This document shows positions 51,272 to 61,016 of a stretch of 64,000 nucleotides of DNA, in pieces (within the stretch, counting starts at the first letter, position 1; every line of letters begins with the position of its first letter). Source of the DNA: Streptomyces sp. NRRL S-37. Its GTDB lineage: Bacteria; Actinomycetota; Actinomycetes; Streptomycetales; Streptomycetaceae. The stretch spans positions 186,001 through 250,000 of the forward strand of contig NZ_JOIZ01000001.1 of assembly GCF_000721605.1 (NCBI RefSeq). Direction: 5' to 3'. The translations under genes and the position numbers were made by a program. The notes beneath the pieces were generated by a model. The model did no database searches. It saw only the letters and a program-made list of their open reading frames with translations, and was not told the origin of the DNA.

Positions 51272-53770
51272 TCACGCCGTCACACGGACCTCCGCCGCCA
51301 GCGGCAGCTCCCCCGCCGACCGTCCCGCCAGGGCCCGGCACGGCCCCGGTTCGACCCGCCAGGCGTGCTCCTGGACCGACCAGTGCCGCAGGGCCCGCGC
51401 CGGCAGGCGCACCCGTGCCGTCACCGTCTCCCCCGGCCCGGCGTGCACGGCCGTGTACCCGGCGAGCCACCGTGCGGGGCGGTCGACCGGTCCGGGCGGC
51501 CGGGCGAGATAGACCTGGACGACCTCCCGGCCCGCCCGGCCGCCGGTGTTGCGCACCCGCACCGTCACCGTCAGGTCCTCCCCCGCCCGCCACACGGCCG
51601 GCGCGCTCAGCTCCTCGTACGCCCAGGTGGTGTAGCCGAGGCCGTGGCCGAACCAGTAGGCGGGGGTGCGGTGGGTGCGCAGCCAGCCGCGGTAGCCGAG
51701 GTGCAGGCCCTCGTCGTACGGGAGCCGGCCGCCGTCCGGGCGGGTGCGGGTGACGGGGGCGTCGGCGAGGGCGGCCGGCCAGGTGGTGGGCAGCCGTCCG
51801 CCCGGCTCGGCGCGTCCGAAGAGCACGTCGGCCACTCCTCCGCCGCCCTCCTGTCCGGGGAACCAGGCCAGCAGCACCGCGCCCGTCGCCTCGCGCCACG
51901 GCATCTCGACGGGCCCGCCGCTGTTGACCACGGCGACCGTGCGGGGGTTGGCGGCGGCGACGGCGTGGACGAGCGCGTCCTGTCCTGCGCCGAGGGCGAG
52001 GTCCGTCCGGTCGTGGCCCTCGGACTCGCCGTGTTCGGTGGTGCCGACGACCACGATCGCCGCGTCCGCCTCCCGGGCCGCGCGGGCCGCCTCGGCCAGC
52101 GACGCGGCGGTGTCGGGGGCCGGCGAGGCGGCGCTGACGACGGTGGCACGGCCGGTGCCGGGCGCCAGTTCGCGGCGGGCCACCAGGAGGACGTCCCGCC
52201 CGGCCACCAGGTCGGCGCCGGCATACCGGGCGGGCGGGTTGACGTGGACGACCGCCGGGTCGTCGGTCGCCGGCGGGTACTCCCCGTCCAGGAGCGTACG
52301 GCCGTCCAGGGTCAGGCTCATCCGCCCGAAGCCGGCGACGCCGAGCGTCCACCGGCCCCCGGTGCGGGGGTGCAGCCGGGCGCTGATCTCGACGGTGTGC
52401 GCGCCCGGCACCAGGCGCGGCTCCAGCAGGCGTCCGCCGGCGCGCCGTTCGGCGTACAGTTCGGCGCCGTCGGCGTCCAGGACGCGCAGCAGCACTCCGG
52501 GCCGCCCGGAGCGCGGGTCGGCGCACGTCCCGGCGTCCAGCGCGGGTGCGGGGCCGTCCGGGCGGGGGCCGGGGACGTGGACGACGCGGGCCCGGCCGCG
52601 CAGTGCGGCCCGAATGCCGTCCAGGATCGACACCTCGTCCTGGGGAAAGACGCCCGCGCTGCCGCCGCCCTGGGTGCGGGTGCGTGCGGCGTGCTCCCCG
52701 ATCACGGCGACCGTCCGCAGGCGGCCGGGGTCCAGGGGCAGCACGCCCCGGTTGCCGAGCAGCACCGCGCCCGCGGCGACGGCCCGCCGGGCCAGGGCCC
52801 GGACGTCCCGGGTGCGCATCGGGGCTCGGGCGGGGGGCCGTTCGTCGCCGAGGGCGCCGCAGCGGGCGGCGAGCCGCAGCAGGCGCCGTACCTTGTCGTC
52901 GACGGCCGCCTCGGGCACGCTGCCGTCGGCCACCGCGCGGGCCAGGGCCTCGCCCCAGGGGCCGTCGGGGCCGGGCATGGCGAGGTCCAGCGCGGCGCGC
53001 GCGGTGTCCACGGTGTCGCGCACCGCGCCCCAGTCGGAGACGACGACCCCGTCGAAGCCCCATTCGCTCTTCAGCGGGTCGGCGAGCAGTCCGCTGGCGG
53101 TCATGGTGGTGCCGTCGACCGCGTTGTAGCCGGCCATCACCAGCCGTACCCCGGCGGCCACCGCGGCCTCGAACGGCGCGAGGTACACCTCCCGCAGGGC
53201 GCGTTCGCCGACGCGTACGTCGACGGTGAGCCGGTCGGTCTCGGAGTCGTTGGCCACGTAGTGCTTGGCCGTGGCGGCCACGCCGCCCGCCTGGACGCCG
53301 CGGACGAGGGCGGCGCCGATGCGGCCGGTCAGCTCCGGGTCCTCGGAGAAGCACTCGAAGTGCCGGCCGCCCAGCGGGCTGCGGTGCAGGTTGAGGTTGG
53401 GGGCGAGCAGGACGTGCACGCCCTTGCGCCGGGCCTCGGCGGCCAGCAGGCCGCCGAGGCGTTCGACGAGGGTCTCGTCCCAGGTGGCGGCGAGCGCGGT
53501 CGCGGACGGCAGCAGCACGGCGGTGTCGCGCTCGTCCCACGACTGTCCGCGTACGCCCGCCGGTCCGTCCGACATCACCAGTTCGCGCAGCGCGACGGCC
53601 GGTTCGGCGCGGGTGCGCCAGGCCGTGGCGCCGCTGAGCAGCAGCGCGCAGGCGCGCGGGGTCAGTTTGCCCAGCAGCCGGTCGAGGTCCTCCTCGCCGG
53701 TCCCCGCCCGTTCCCCGCTCGTCCCCGCCCGTTCCTCGCCGGTCCCCACCGGTTCCTCGCTCGTCCCCAC
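51272..53770 (-). CDS. GH3 beta-glucosidase with PA14 insert
   Basis: 832 residues from GTG 53770; the frame is open to 54061 but overlaps the upstream gene. N-terminus is a repeat linker (GTSEEPVGTGEERAGT). GH3 barrel: LVMSDGPAGVRGQSWDE, ATAKHYVANDSETDR, nucleophile Asp in VVVSDWGAVRD. Then the alpha/beta sandwich (GAVLLGNRGVLPLDPGRL), a PA14-like insert (VLLRVLDADGAELY to LDGRTLLDGEY) and a fibronectin-III-like end (LTVTVRVRNTGGRAGREVVQVYL). PA14 inserts shape the pocket for oligosaccharides. No signal peptide, so cytosolic. 33 bases after the GH2-like gene, probably one transcript. Confidence 0.9.
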   Translation of the reverse strand: MGTSEEPVGTGEERAGTSGERAGTGEEDLDRLLGKLTPRACALLLSGATAWRTRAEPAVALRELVMSDGPAGVRGQSWDERDTAVLLPSATALAATWDETLVERLGGLLAAEARRKGVHVLLAPNLNLHRSPLGGRHFECFSEDPELTGRIGAALVRGVQAGGVAATAKHYVANDSETDRLTVDVRVGERALREVYLAPFEAAVAAGVRLVMAGYNAVDGTTMTASGLLADPLKSEWGFDGVVVSDWGAVRDTVDTARAALDLAMPGPDGPWGEALARAVADGSVPEAAVDDKVRRLLRLAARCGALGDERPPARAPMRTRDVRALARRAVAAGAVLLGNRGVLPLDPGRLRTVAVIGEHAARTRTQGGGSAGVFPQDEVSILDGIRAALRGRARVVHVPGPRPDGPAPALDAGTCADPRSGRPGVLLRVLDADGAELYAERRAGGRLLEPRLVPGAHTVEISARLHPRTGGRWTLGVAGFGRMSLTLDGRTLLDGEYPPATDDPAVVHVNPPARYAGADLVAGRDVLLVARRELAPGTGRATVVSAASPAPDTAASLAEAARAAREADAAIVVVGTTEHGESEGHDRTDLALGAGQDALVHAVAAANPRTVAVVNSGGPVEMPWREATGAVLLAWFPGQEGGGGVADVLFGRAEPGGRLPTTWPAALADAPVTRTRPDGGRLPYDEGLHLGYRGWLRTHRTPAYWFGHGLGYTTWAYEELSAPAVWRAGEDLTVTVRVRNTGGRAGREVVQVYLARPPGPVDRPARWLAGYTAVHAGPGETVTARVRLPARALRHWSVQEHAWRVEPGPCRALAGRSAGELPLAAEVRVTA

Positions 53771-53772
53771 CC
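53695..53772 (-). repeat. 21-bp repeats at the 5' end of the GH3 gene
   Basis: About four imperfect 21-base units encoding GT[S/G]-E/G-E-x-[V/A]. They supply two or more alternative in-frame GTG codons near the start (53770, 53749), so the exact start is uncertain. Confidence 0.65.
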
Positions 53773-53802
53773 GGGCCCCCGCCCTCTCTTCCCGATGCCG
53801 TG

Positions 53803-55560
53803 TCAGTTGTAGACGCCGAACTCGTACAGCGAGTAGCCGTATCCGGTGCCGCGGGCGGTGCCGTTGACCCGGACGTAGCGGCCGGTGCCGGTCACGTCGA
53901 GGGTGTCGACGCCGCCGTTGCCGTCGGTGACGGTGCGTACGGTCCGCCAGTTCTGTCCGTCGTCGGAGGTCTGGATGGTGTACGCCCTGGCGTAGGAGGT
54001 CTCCCAGTACAGCTGCACGTGCCGGAAGGAGGTGCGGCTGCCGAGGTCCACGCGCAGCCACTGCGGATCGCTCCAGTCACTGGCCCAGCGCGTGTTCACG
54101 TCGCCGTCGACGGCGTTGGCGGCGGGGCAGGGACAGTCACCGTAACTCGGCTGAAAGGACGAGGCGGTGGCCGGTCTGCCGAGGGCCACGTTGGTGCCGT
54201 CCACGGCCGGTGGCACGACCCGCGCGGAGAAGGTCTCCACGCCCACGTTGCCGTGGCCGTCGGTGGCCTTGACGTACAGCTTCCACACGCCGGGGCGTTC
54301 GGGCGCGGTGACCCGCAGCCGTCCGCCGCCCAGGTCGGTGTACGGCAGGGTGGTCAACTGCTTGCTCTGGTCGATGTAGGTGCTGTTGGCCTGCACCTCG
54401 TAGGCGATCCGGTCGCCGTCCGGGTCGGTGGCGCGGGTGGTGAGCACCAGGTCCTTGCCCGCCTGCACCCTGCCCGCGTCGCCCTCGACGCCGAAGCCGG
54501 CTATCACCGGCGGTGTGTTGTCGCGCGAGGTGTCACCGCCGTACGCCCGCTTCACGGCGTAGTACGACAGCCGCTTCTCCCCGGCCGGGAGGAGGTTGAA
54601 CCAGATGCCGCCGAAGTCGTACTCGGTGCCGTAGTGGAACAGGGTCGCGCCGAGGGCGACGCCGCGGTGCCCGGTGACGCAGTTCCACGCCTTGGTGTAG
54701 CCCTCGGCCTTGGCCTGGTCGGCGGGCTCCCTCGGTACGCCGTTGGCGTCGTCCGGCACCTCCCACTCGCCGGCCGGACCGGACTCGGTGACGATGTACG
54801 GCTTGGTGTAGCCGCCCTGCTCCCAGGCGGCGCGGACGTCGCAGACGGCGTTGTAGGAGTTGACGGCGTACAGGTCGAGGTCGGGGGCGTTCCTCTTGTA
54901 GTACGGCCAGGCGCCGACCCAGGCGTCGGTGGAGGTGACCGGGTGGTGGGGGTCGACGGCGTGGATCCGCTTCGTCACGTCGTTGACGAAGGTGGTGTAG
55001 GCGTCGCGCTGCCGCTCGAGTTCGTCGCCGCTGTAGCAGTTCTGCAGGCCGAGCACGGACTCGTTGCCGACGTTCCACATCAGGACGCCGGGGTGGTCCT
55101 TGTACTCCTGCACCCAGCGGGGGAACTCGGCGAGCATCCGGTCCTTGTACGCCGTGTCGGTACGGTAATTGACACAGCCGCCGCTGCCGGGTCCGCCGCC
55201 GGGCTGGAGCCAGAAGCCGGCGATGACCTTGATGCCGTGGGCGGCGGCGGAATCGAACAGGGGCCTGCTGCTGGCGTCGGTGCCCCAGGTGCGGATGGTG
55301 TTGACGCCCATGGACTTCAGGTCGGGCATGTACCGGTTGGCGTCGGCGACGGAGGGGCCCCAGGTCAGGCCCTTGATCTGGTAGGGGCTGCCGTCGACGG
55401 TCAGCTGCCAGTTGCCCTGGCCGCCGGTGACCTTCACGGTGCTGCCCGCGGCCACCGCCTGCGGGCCGGGCAGGGCGGTGAGGGCACCGGCGGTGAGCAG
55501 GACGGCGGTCAGGGGTGCGGCGAGTCTGCGGGCGCGGGTGCGGGTGCGTGGTCGGCTCAT
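53803..55560 (-). CDS. Secreted GH2-like TIM-barrel glycosidase with discoidin domain
   Basis: 585 residues with a Sec signal peptide (cut near AVAAG, residue 38). Barrel about 45-330: GSPYQIKGLTWGPSVADANRY, MGVNTIRTWGTD, acid/base in VLMWNVGNESVLG, nucleophile in IVTESGPAGEW. A cadherin/PKD-like beta domain follows (about 345-445) and then an F5/8 type C domain (about 450-585: LRVDLGSRTSFRHVQLYWET). The catalytic pattern fits clan GH-A enzymes close to GH2 and to beta-1,3-glucanosyltransferases; exact family is open. Part of the beta-glucan locus. Confidence 0.82.
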   Translation of the reverse strand: MSRPRTRTRARRLAAPLTAVLLTAGALTALPGPQAVAAGSTVKVTGGQGNWQLTVDGSPYQIKGLTWGPSVADANRYMPDLKSMGVNTIRTWGTDASSRPLFDSAAAHGIKVIAGFWLQPGGGPGSGGCVNYRTDTAYKDRMLAEFPRWVQEYKDHPGVLMWNVGNESVLGLQNCYSGDELERQRDAYTTFVNDVTKRIHAVDPHHPVTSTDAWVGAWPYYKRNAPDLDLYAVNSYNAVCDVRAAWEQGGYTKPYIVTESGPAGEWEVPDDANGVPREPADQAKAEGYTKAWNCVTGHRGVALGATLFHYGTEYDFGGIWFNLLPAGEKRLSYYAVKRAYGGDTSRDNTPPVIAGFGVEGDAGRVQAGKDLVLTTRATDPDGDRIAYEVQANSTYIDQSKQLTTLPYTDLGGGRLRVTAPERPGVWKLYVKATDGHGNVGVETFSARVVPPAVDGTNVALGRPATASSFQPSYGDCPCPAANAVDGDVNTRWASDWSDPQWLRVDLGSRTSFRHVQLYWETSYARAYTIQTSDDGQNWRTVRTVTDGNGGVDTLDVTGTGRYVRVNGTARGTGYGYSLYEFGVYN

Positions 55561-55637
55561 GCGGGGTCTCCGGATACGGGGTGGGGGGCGGCCCGGCCGT
55601 GACGGGGCGTGGACGGCCGGGCCGGCCCGTTCGGTAC

Positions 55638-55666
55638 GGCCGGCTCGTCCTCGCGGCGAGCCGGCC
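55638..55666. terminator. Hairpin after the DUF1996 gene
   Basis: Ten-base arms GGCCGGCTCG and CGAGCCGGCC with a nine-base loop, 35 bases past the DUF1996 stop on the minus strand. Confidence 0.75.
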
Positions 55667-55677
55667 GGAGATGTGGA

Positions 55678-55723
55678 TTCAGGGGAGTTCGTCGTGCCCG
55701 TTCAGGGGAGTTCGTAGTGCTCG
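55678..55723. repeat. Direct 23-bp duplication at the DUF1996 3' end
   Basis: TTCAGGGGAGTTCGTCGTGC (55678) and TTCAGGGGAGTTCGTAGTGC (55701), each followed by a matching CCG/TCG. The second copy holds the last six codons and stop of the gene; the first duplicates them downstream. Confidence 0.85.
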
Positions 55724-56778
55724 TTCAGGGCCGCGCCCGCCTCCGGGTGGTTCTGGTCGTAGCCGCGCGCGTCGCACTGCAGGCCGCCGACGATGCAGTG
55801 GTCGACCATGGCCCTCAGCGTCGGCTCGTCCCAGGCGTTGAAGAAGTCGTAGTGGAACGAGTAGCTCGCGCCACTGGCCAGCCGCACCCGTGAGAGGTCG
55901 CCGTTGACCGGGAACGCCATCTTGAACTCGATCATCGGCAGGGCGACCGGGTGGGAAGCCGGGCAGATGTTGTTGTTGGTACCGGGGTTGACCACCGGAT
56001 AGGCCATGTGGGCCTGGTGGTCCGGGGTGTCCAGGTTGCGGCCGTCCCAGCAACTGGGCGCCTGGAAGCGGATGTTGACCTGGACGTCGCGGCGGTCGGG
56101 GCAGTCGGCCGGGAAGTCGACGTTGAAGAAGCTGTCGCCGCACTCCCAGCCCTCGACGAAGCCCTTGTGGTCACGGAACTCCTGGGCGCTCTGCATCGGG
56201 CTGCCGACGACGTACCGCAGGCCCTTGGGGAAGGGGCGGACGCTGGTGTAGTCGGTGACGCCGGCCTTGTAGTAGATGACCTGCGGGCCCACCGGCAGCA
56301 CCGGCTCGTCGCCGTTGTACAGGGTGGGCATCCAGTACGCCGACCGGTCGCCGGGGGCGAGACAGGTGGTGGAACCGGCGGCGAGCGAGGCCGTCGTGCT
56401 GTTCGCGTTCGTCGTCGTGTTGCCCATGAACGTGTGGTCGTGGGACTTGCCGGGCTGCTGCGCGTAGACGATCGGGTCGTCGGGCGCCGTGTGGGTGACC
56501 GAGCAGTTGGCCTGGAACTCGTGGAAGTAGCGGTGCGGCGGCTCCTTCGTGGACGGGGTGACGCCGGTGACCGGCGGGTTCGCGGGGATGTAGCCGTCGC
56601 CGTCCGGGTCCTCGGGCGAGGCGGCGGCCGAGACCGCCCTGGTGTGCCCGGTGTGCGCGACCGGGGCGGCGGCGGTTCCCGCGTCGGCGCCCGCCGCGAC
56701 CGTGCCGACCCCGATCGAGGTCAGCAGTAAGGCGGTCGCGACCAGGGCGCCGGACAGAACTCTTGATCTCCGTGGCAT
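55702..56778 (-). CDS. Secreted DUF1996 protein
   Basis: 358 residues; ATG 56778 after AGGAGG, Sec signal to about residue 33. DUF1996 domain (about 75-330): HEFQANCSVTHTAPDDPIVY, GKSHDHTFMGNTTTN, YWMPTLYNGDEPV, EGWECGDSFFNVDFPADCPD, HMAYPVV, YDFFNAWD. The family is shared with fungi, where it is often joined to WSC carbohydrate-binding domains, so a glucan-related role is plausible. A TTA codon (codon 17, 56728-56730) makes it a possible bldA target. An operator core lies 33 bases upstream. Confidence 0.85.
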   Translation of the reverse strand: MPRRSRVLSGALVATALLLTSIGVGTVAAGADAGTAAAPVAHTGHTRAVSAAASPEDPDGDGYIPANPPVTGVTPSTKEPPHRYFHEFQANCSVTHTAPDDPIVYAQQPGKSHDHTFMGNTTTNANSTTASLAAGSTTCLAPGDRSAYWMPTLYNGDEPVLPVGPQVIYYKAGVTDYTSVRPFPKGLRYVVGSPMQSAQEFRDHKGFVEGWECGDSFFNVDFPADCPDRRDVQVNIRFQAPSCWDGRNLDTPDHQAHMAYPVVNPGTNNNICPASHPVALPMIEFKMAFPVNGDLSRVRLASGASYSFHYDFFNAWDEPTLRAMVDHCIVGGLQCDARGYDQNHPEAGAALNEHYELP

Positions 56779-56810
56779 GGAGACCTCCTGAGAGGGTCGG
56801 GGAAAATCTC

Positions 56811-56824
56811 GGAGAGCGCTCTCC
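56811..56824. promoter_or_regulatory. GAGCGCTC operator before DUF1996
   Basis: Perfect 14-base palindrome GGAGAGCGCTCTCC, 33 bases before the DUF1996 ATG. Confidence 0.8.
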
Positions 56825-56976
56825 CACGGACGGAGTGTTGGGCGCGGGGCGAAAGGTGTCAAGGGATCCGGCACAAGGACAACAAGCACCGCACCCACAC
56901 TTGTTGAACACGACGAAGGTTGAACGGTCCAAACTCTTGACGTGTCCCGCACACAGATGAAACATGCACACCCAGA

Positions 56977-56984
56977 GAGCGCTC
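56977..56984. promoter_or_regulatory. GAGCGCTC operator before the GH55-like gene
   Basis: Core GAGCGCTC in the context AGAGAGCGCTCCCCC, 48 bases before the GH55-like ATG. One arm is imperfect, so weaker than the box at 56811. Confidence 0.65.
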
Positions 56985-57031
56985 CCCCACCCCCACACCG
57001 TTCACTTTCCGAACAAGGAGAGAGCCGCCCC

Positions 57032-58855
57032 ATGCCCGCTTCCCGCACGAACCCCGCCCTGCCCGAACCCTCCGGGGTGCGGCGACGGGCCCTGCTGGGC
57101 GCCGCCGCGGCCGCTCCCGTACTGGCCGGCCTGCCCGCGACGGCCGCCGCCGCGACCACGACCGCGCCCGCGGCGGGGCACGAGAAGCCGCGCCGGAAGC
57201 CGCGCCGTCTGAAGGCCGGCGGCGACCTCGGCCCCAACGTGATCGTCTTCGACCCGTCCACCCCGGGCATCCAGGCCCGCCTGGACGAGGTCTTCCGGCA
57301 GCAGGAGCGCGCCCAGTTCGGCACCGGCCGCTACCAACTCCTCTTCAAGCCGGGCACGTACCACGGCCTCAACGCCCAGATCGGCTTCTACACCTCCATC
57401 TCCGGGCTGGGCCTCTCCCCCGACGACACCACCATCAACGGTGACGTGACGGTCGACGCCGGCTGGTTCGACGGCAACGCCACGCAGAACTTCTGGCGTT
57501 CGGCGGAGAACCTGGCGCTCGTCCCGGCCAACGGCACCAACCGGTGGGCGGTCGCCCAGGCCGCGCCGTTCCGCCGGATGCATGTGCGCGGCGACCTCAA
57601 CCTCGCCTCATCCACCTACGGCTGGGCCAGCGGAGGCTACATCGCGGACAGCCGCATCGACGGCACGGTCGGCCCGTACTCGCAGCAGCAGTGGTACACC
57701 CGGGACAGCTCGGTCGGCGGCTGGACCAACGCCGTCTGGAACATGGTGTTCTCGGGTGTCGAGGGCGCCCCCGCGCAGAGCTTCCCGGACCCGCCGTACA
57801 CCACGCTGGACCGGACGCCCCGCTCCCGCGAGAAGCCCTTCCTGTACCTCGAGGGCGACCGGTACCGCGTCTTCCTGCCCGCGCTGCGCACCGACGCGCG
57901 CGGTGTCACCTGGGGCAACGGCACCCCGCGCGGCACCTCCCTGCCGCTGGAGCGCTTCTACGTCGCCAGGCCGGGCGACTCGGCGGCCACCCTCAACCAG
58001 GCGCTCGACCAGGGCCTCCACCTGCTGCTCACGCCGGGCGTCTACCACGTCGACCAGCCGGTGAGGGTGAACCGCGCCGGCACGGTCGTCCTGGGCCTCG
58101 GCTACGCCACCCTGATCCCCGACAACGGCGTCACCGCCCTGAAGGTCGCCGACGTCGACGGCGTCCGCCTCGCGGGCTTCCTGGTCGACGCCGGGCCGGT
58201 CGACTCCCCCGTCCTGCTGGAGGTCGGCCCGAACGGCGCCTCCCGGGACCATTCCCGCGACCCGATCACCGTGCAGGACGTCTTCCTCCGGATCGGCGGC
58301 GCCGGCCCCGGCAGGGCGACCACCGCCATGGTGGTCAACGCCCGGCACACCATCGTCGACCACACCTGGGTGTGGCGCGCCGACCACGGCGACGGCGTCG
58401 GCTGGGAGACCAACCGCTGCGACTACGGCGTCCTCGTCAACGGCCACGACGTCCTGGCCACCGGCCTGTTCGTCGAGCACTTCAACAAGTACGACGTGCA
58501 GTGGAACGGCGAGCGCGGCCGCACGGTCTTCTTCCAGAACGAGAAGGCGTACGACGCCCCCGACCAGGCCGCCGTCCAGAACGGCTCGGTCAAGGGCTAC
58601 GCGGCGTACAAGGTCGGCGACCACGTCACCACCCACGAGGGCTGGGGCATGGGCAGTTACTGCTACTACAACGTGAACCCGGGCATCGTCCAGCACCACG
58701 GATTCGCCGCCCCGAACCGTCCCGGCGTGCGCTTCCACGGCCTGCTGGTCGTCTCGCTGAGCGGGCACGGCCAGTACGAGTGCGTCATCAACGACACCGG
58801 CGCCCCGACCTCGGGCACGAACACGGTGCCGTCCACGGTGGTGTCGTACCCCTGA
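57032..58855 (+). CDS. TAT-secreted beta-helix protein, GH55-like
   Basis: 607 residues; ATG 57032 after AAGGAG. TAT signal RRRALLGAAAAAPVLAG (about 17-33). The rest is a right-handed parallel beta-helix in two halves: DLGPNVIVFDPSTPGIQARL, GLGLSPDDTTINGDVTVD at the start, then GLHLLLTPGVYHVDQPVRVN, TVVLGLGYATLIP, HTIVDHTWVWRADHGDG, VEHFNKYDVQWNGERGRTVFFQNE. Two linked helices are the GH55 exo/endo-beta-1,3-glucanase architecture. Some close relatives carry the misleading database label 'adenylyl cyclase'; no cyclase motif is present. Divergent from DUF1996 with operators in between. Confidence 0.75.
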   Translation: MPASRTNPALPEPSGVRRRALLGAAAAAPVLAGLPATAAAATTTAPAAGHEKPRRKPRRLKAGGDLGPNVIVFDPSTPGIQARLDEVFRQQERAQFGTGRYQLLFKPGTYHGLNAQIGFYTSISGLGLSPDDTTINGDVTVDAGWFDGNATQNFWRSAENLALVPANGTNRWAVAQAAPFRRMHVRGDLNLASSTYGWASGGYIADSRIDGTVGPYSQQQWYTRDSSVGGWTNAVWNMVFSGVEGAPAQSFPDPPYTTLDRTPRSREKPFLYLEGDRYRVFLPALRTDARGVTWGNGTPRGTSLPLERFYVARPGDSAATLNQALDQGLHLLLTPGVYHVDQPVRVNRAGTVVLGLGYATLIPDNGVTALKVADVDGVRLAGFLVDAGPVDSPVLLEVGPNGASRDHSRDPITVQDVFLRIGGAGPGRATTAMVVNARHTIVDHTWVWRADHGDGVGWETNRCDYGVLVNGHDVLATGLFVEHFNKYDVQWNGERGRTVFFQNEKAYDAPDQAAVQNGSVKGYAAYKVGDHVTTHEGWGMGSYCYYNVNPGIVQHHGFAAPNRPGVRFHGLLVVSLSGHGQYECVINDTGAPTSGTNTVPSTVVSYP

Positions 58856-58921
58856 CCCCGGCGCCGGGGGCACGCCCATGACCGAACGCCGGCGGTCCGG
58901 GTGTGCTCGTACGGCGGCGGT

Positions 58922-58958
58922 GGCGGCCCCTCCCGGCTGAGTTGCGGGAGGGGCCGCC
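58922..58958. terminator. Bidirectional hairpin terminator
   Basis: 14-base arms GGCGGCCCCTCCCG / CGGGAGGGGCCGCC with a nine-base loop, between the converging GH55-like and EF-G genes. Confidence 0.85.
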
Positions 58959-58967
58959 GTTCACGCC

Positions 58968-61016
58968 CTACCGCGCGGGCGCGGGGGCCGGTGCGGGGGC
59001 GTAGCCGGTGGGCCGGGTGGTGAAGGTGCCGCGGCCCTGGGTGCGGCTGCGCAACCGGGTCGCGTAGCCGAACAGTTCGGCCAGCGGCACGGTCGCGGTG
59101 ACGACCGTCGCACCGGCCCGGGTGACCGATCCGCTCACCCGGCCGCGACGCGCGGCCAGATCACCGAGCACTCCGCCCACCGCGTCCTCGGGCACGGTGA
59201 CCGTGACCTCGACGACCGGTTCCAGCAGCACCATCGCGCAGGCCCGCAGGGCGTCCCGCAGTCCGAACCGGCCGGCGGTGCGGAACGCGGTGTCCGAGGA
59301 GTCCTTCACATGGGTCGACCCGTCGGTGAGCGTGACCCGCAGCCCGGTCACCGGGTGACCGCCCGACGGGCCCTCGGTCAGCGCGTCCCGGCAGCCGGCC
59401 TCGACCGCGCGGACGTACTCCTGCGGTACGCGCCCGCCGACGACCGCCGAGCGGAACTCGAAGCCGGACTCCGGGGAGTCCAGCGGTTCGACGTCGAGGA
59501 CGACATGGGCGAACTGCCCGGCCCCGCCGTCCTGTTTGACGTGCCGGTACACGAAACCGGACACACCCCGGCCCACGGTCTCCCGGTAACTCACCCGGGG
59601 ACGGCCGACGTTGACGCCCAGCCCCTGCTCACGCCGGATCTTCTCCACCGCGACCTCCAGGTGCAGTTCGCCCATGCCGGACAGCACCGTCTGACCGGTC
59701 TCCGGGTCGGTGCGCACGACCAGCGAGGGGTCCTCCTCGGCGAGCCGCGCGAGCGCCGACGCCAGACGTCCGGTGTCGGTGCCGCTCAGCGCCTCGACGG
59801 CCACGGAGACGACCGGCTCGGCGACCCCCGGAGGCTCCAGGACGAGCGGGGCGTCCGGCGCGCACAGCGTGGAGCCGGCGCGGGCGGACTTGAGCCCGAC
59901 CACGGCGACGATGTCCCCGGCGACCGCCCGGTCGAGCTGGGCGTGCCGGTCGGCCCGGACGCGCAGGATGCGCCCGACGCGCTCGGAGCGGCGCGCGGTG
60001 GCGTCCCACACCGTGTCTCCCTTCTCGATCGTTCCCGAGTACACCCGCAGGTAGGTCAGCCGCCCGGTGGCGGTGGCGTTCACCTTGAACGCGAGGGCGG
60101 CCAGGGGTGCCGCCGGGTCGGCGGCCCGCCGCTGTTCGCCGCCGTCGTGGTCCGTGCCGCGCACCGGCGGTACGTCGAGCGGCGACGGCAGGTAGGCGAG
60201 TACGGCGTCCAGCAGCGGTTCGATGCCGCGGTTGCGGTAGGCGGAGCCGCACAGGACGACGACGACGTCACCGGTGCGGGTCAGGTCCCGCAGCGCGCCG
60301 GCGAGCGTGGCGTCGCCGAGGGTGCCCGTGTCGCAGAACTCCTCCAGGGCGCCCGGATGCAGTTCGGCGACGGCCTCCTCCAGCAGCCGGCGCCGCCGGT
60401 GCGCCTCCTCGCGCAGGTCGTCCGGCACGGGTGCCGCGTCGCGGGCCCGGCCCTCGTCGGTCCAGGTCAGGGCGCGCATGCGCAGCAGGTCGACGACGCC
60501 GGTGAAGGTGTCCTCCGCGCCGATGGGCAGTTGCACCGCCAGGGGTGCGGGGTGCAGCCGCTCCCGGAGGGAGGCGACGGCGGCGTCCAGGTCGGCGCCG
60601 GCCCGGTCCATCTTGTTGACGAAGGCGATGCGCGGCACGCCGTGCCGGTCCGCCTGCCGCCACACCGACTCGCTCTGCGGCTCCACGCCGGCGACCGCGT
60701 CGAACACGGCGACGGCGCCGTCGAGGACGCGCAGGGAGCGCTCCACCTCGTCGGCGAAGTCGACGTGGCCCGGGGTGTCGATGAGGTTGATCCGGTGACC
60801 GTCCCAGGCGCAGCTCACGGCGGCGGCGAAGATGGTGATGCCCCGGTCGCGTTCCTGCGGGTCGAAGTCGGTGACGGTGGTGCCGTCGTGGACCTCGCCG
60901 CGCTTGTGGGTGGTGCCGGTGGCGAACAGGATCCGCTCGGTGACGGTGGTCTTGCCGGCGTCGACGTGGGCGAGGATGCCCAGGTTGCGGACGGTGGCGA
61001 GAGGGTTGGTGCGCAT
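58968..61016 (-). CDS. Elongation factor G paralogue (EF-G2-like)
   Basis: 682 residues. GTPase motifs: [16 protein letters not shown] (17-32), switch [42 protein letters not shown] domains II-V follow, with [31 protein letters not shown] in III-IV and a C-terminal [16 protein letters not shown]. It lacks the longer acidic G' insert and is divergent from housekeeping EF-G in the switch I region ([18 protein letters not shown] keeps the effector Asp). Not located with ribosomal genes, so it is an accessory copy, perhaps for ribosome recycling, stress or antibiotic protection. Confidence 0.88.
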   Translation of the reverse strand: MRTNPLATVRNLGILAHVDAGKTTVTERILFATGTTHKRGEVHDGTTVTDFDPQERDRGITIFAAAVSCAWDGHRINLIDTPGHVDFADEVERSLRVLDGAVAVFDAVAGVEPQSESVWRQADRHGVPRIAFVNKMDRAGADLDAAVASLRERLHPAPLAVQLPIGAEDTFTGVVDLLRMRALTWTDEGRARDAAPVPDDLREEAHRRRRLLEEAVAELHPGALEEFCDTGTLGDATLAGALRDLTRTGDVVVVLCGSAYRNRGIEPLLDAVLAYLPSPLDVPPVRGTDHDGGEQRRAADPAAPLAALAFKVNATATGRLTYLRVYSGTIEKGDTVWDATARRSERVGRILRVRADRHAQLDRAVAGDIVAVVGLKSARAGSTLCAPDAPLVLEPPGVAEPVVSVAVEALSGTDTGRLASALARLAEEDPSLVVRTDPETGQTVLSGMGELHLEVAVEKIRREQGLGVNVGRPRVSYRETVGRGVSGFVYRHVKQDGGAGQFAHVVLDVEPLDSPESGFEFRSAVVGGRVPQEYVRAVEAGCRDALTEGPSGGHPVTGLRVTLTDGSTHVKDSSDTAFRTAGRFGLRDALRACAMVLLEPVVEVTVTVPEDAVGGVLGDLAARRGRVSGSVTRAGATVVTATVPLAELFGYATRLRSRTQGRGTFTTRPTGYAPAPAPAPAR

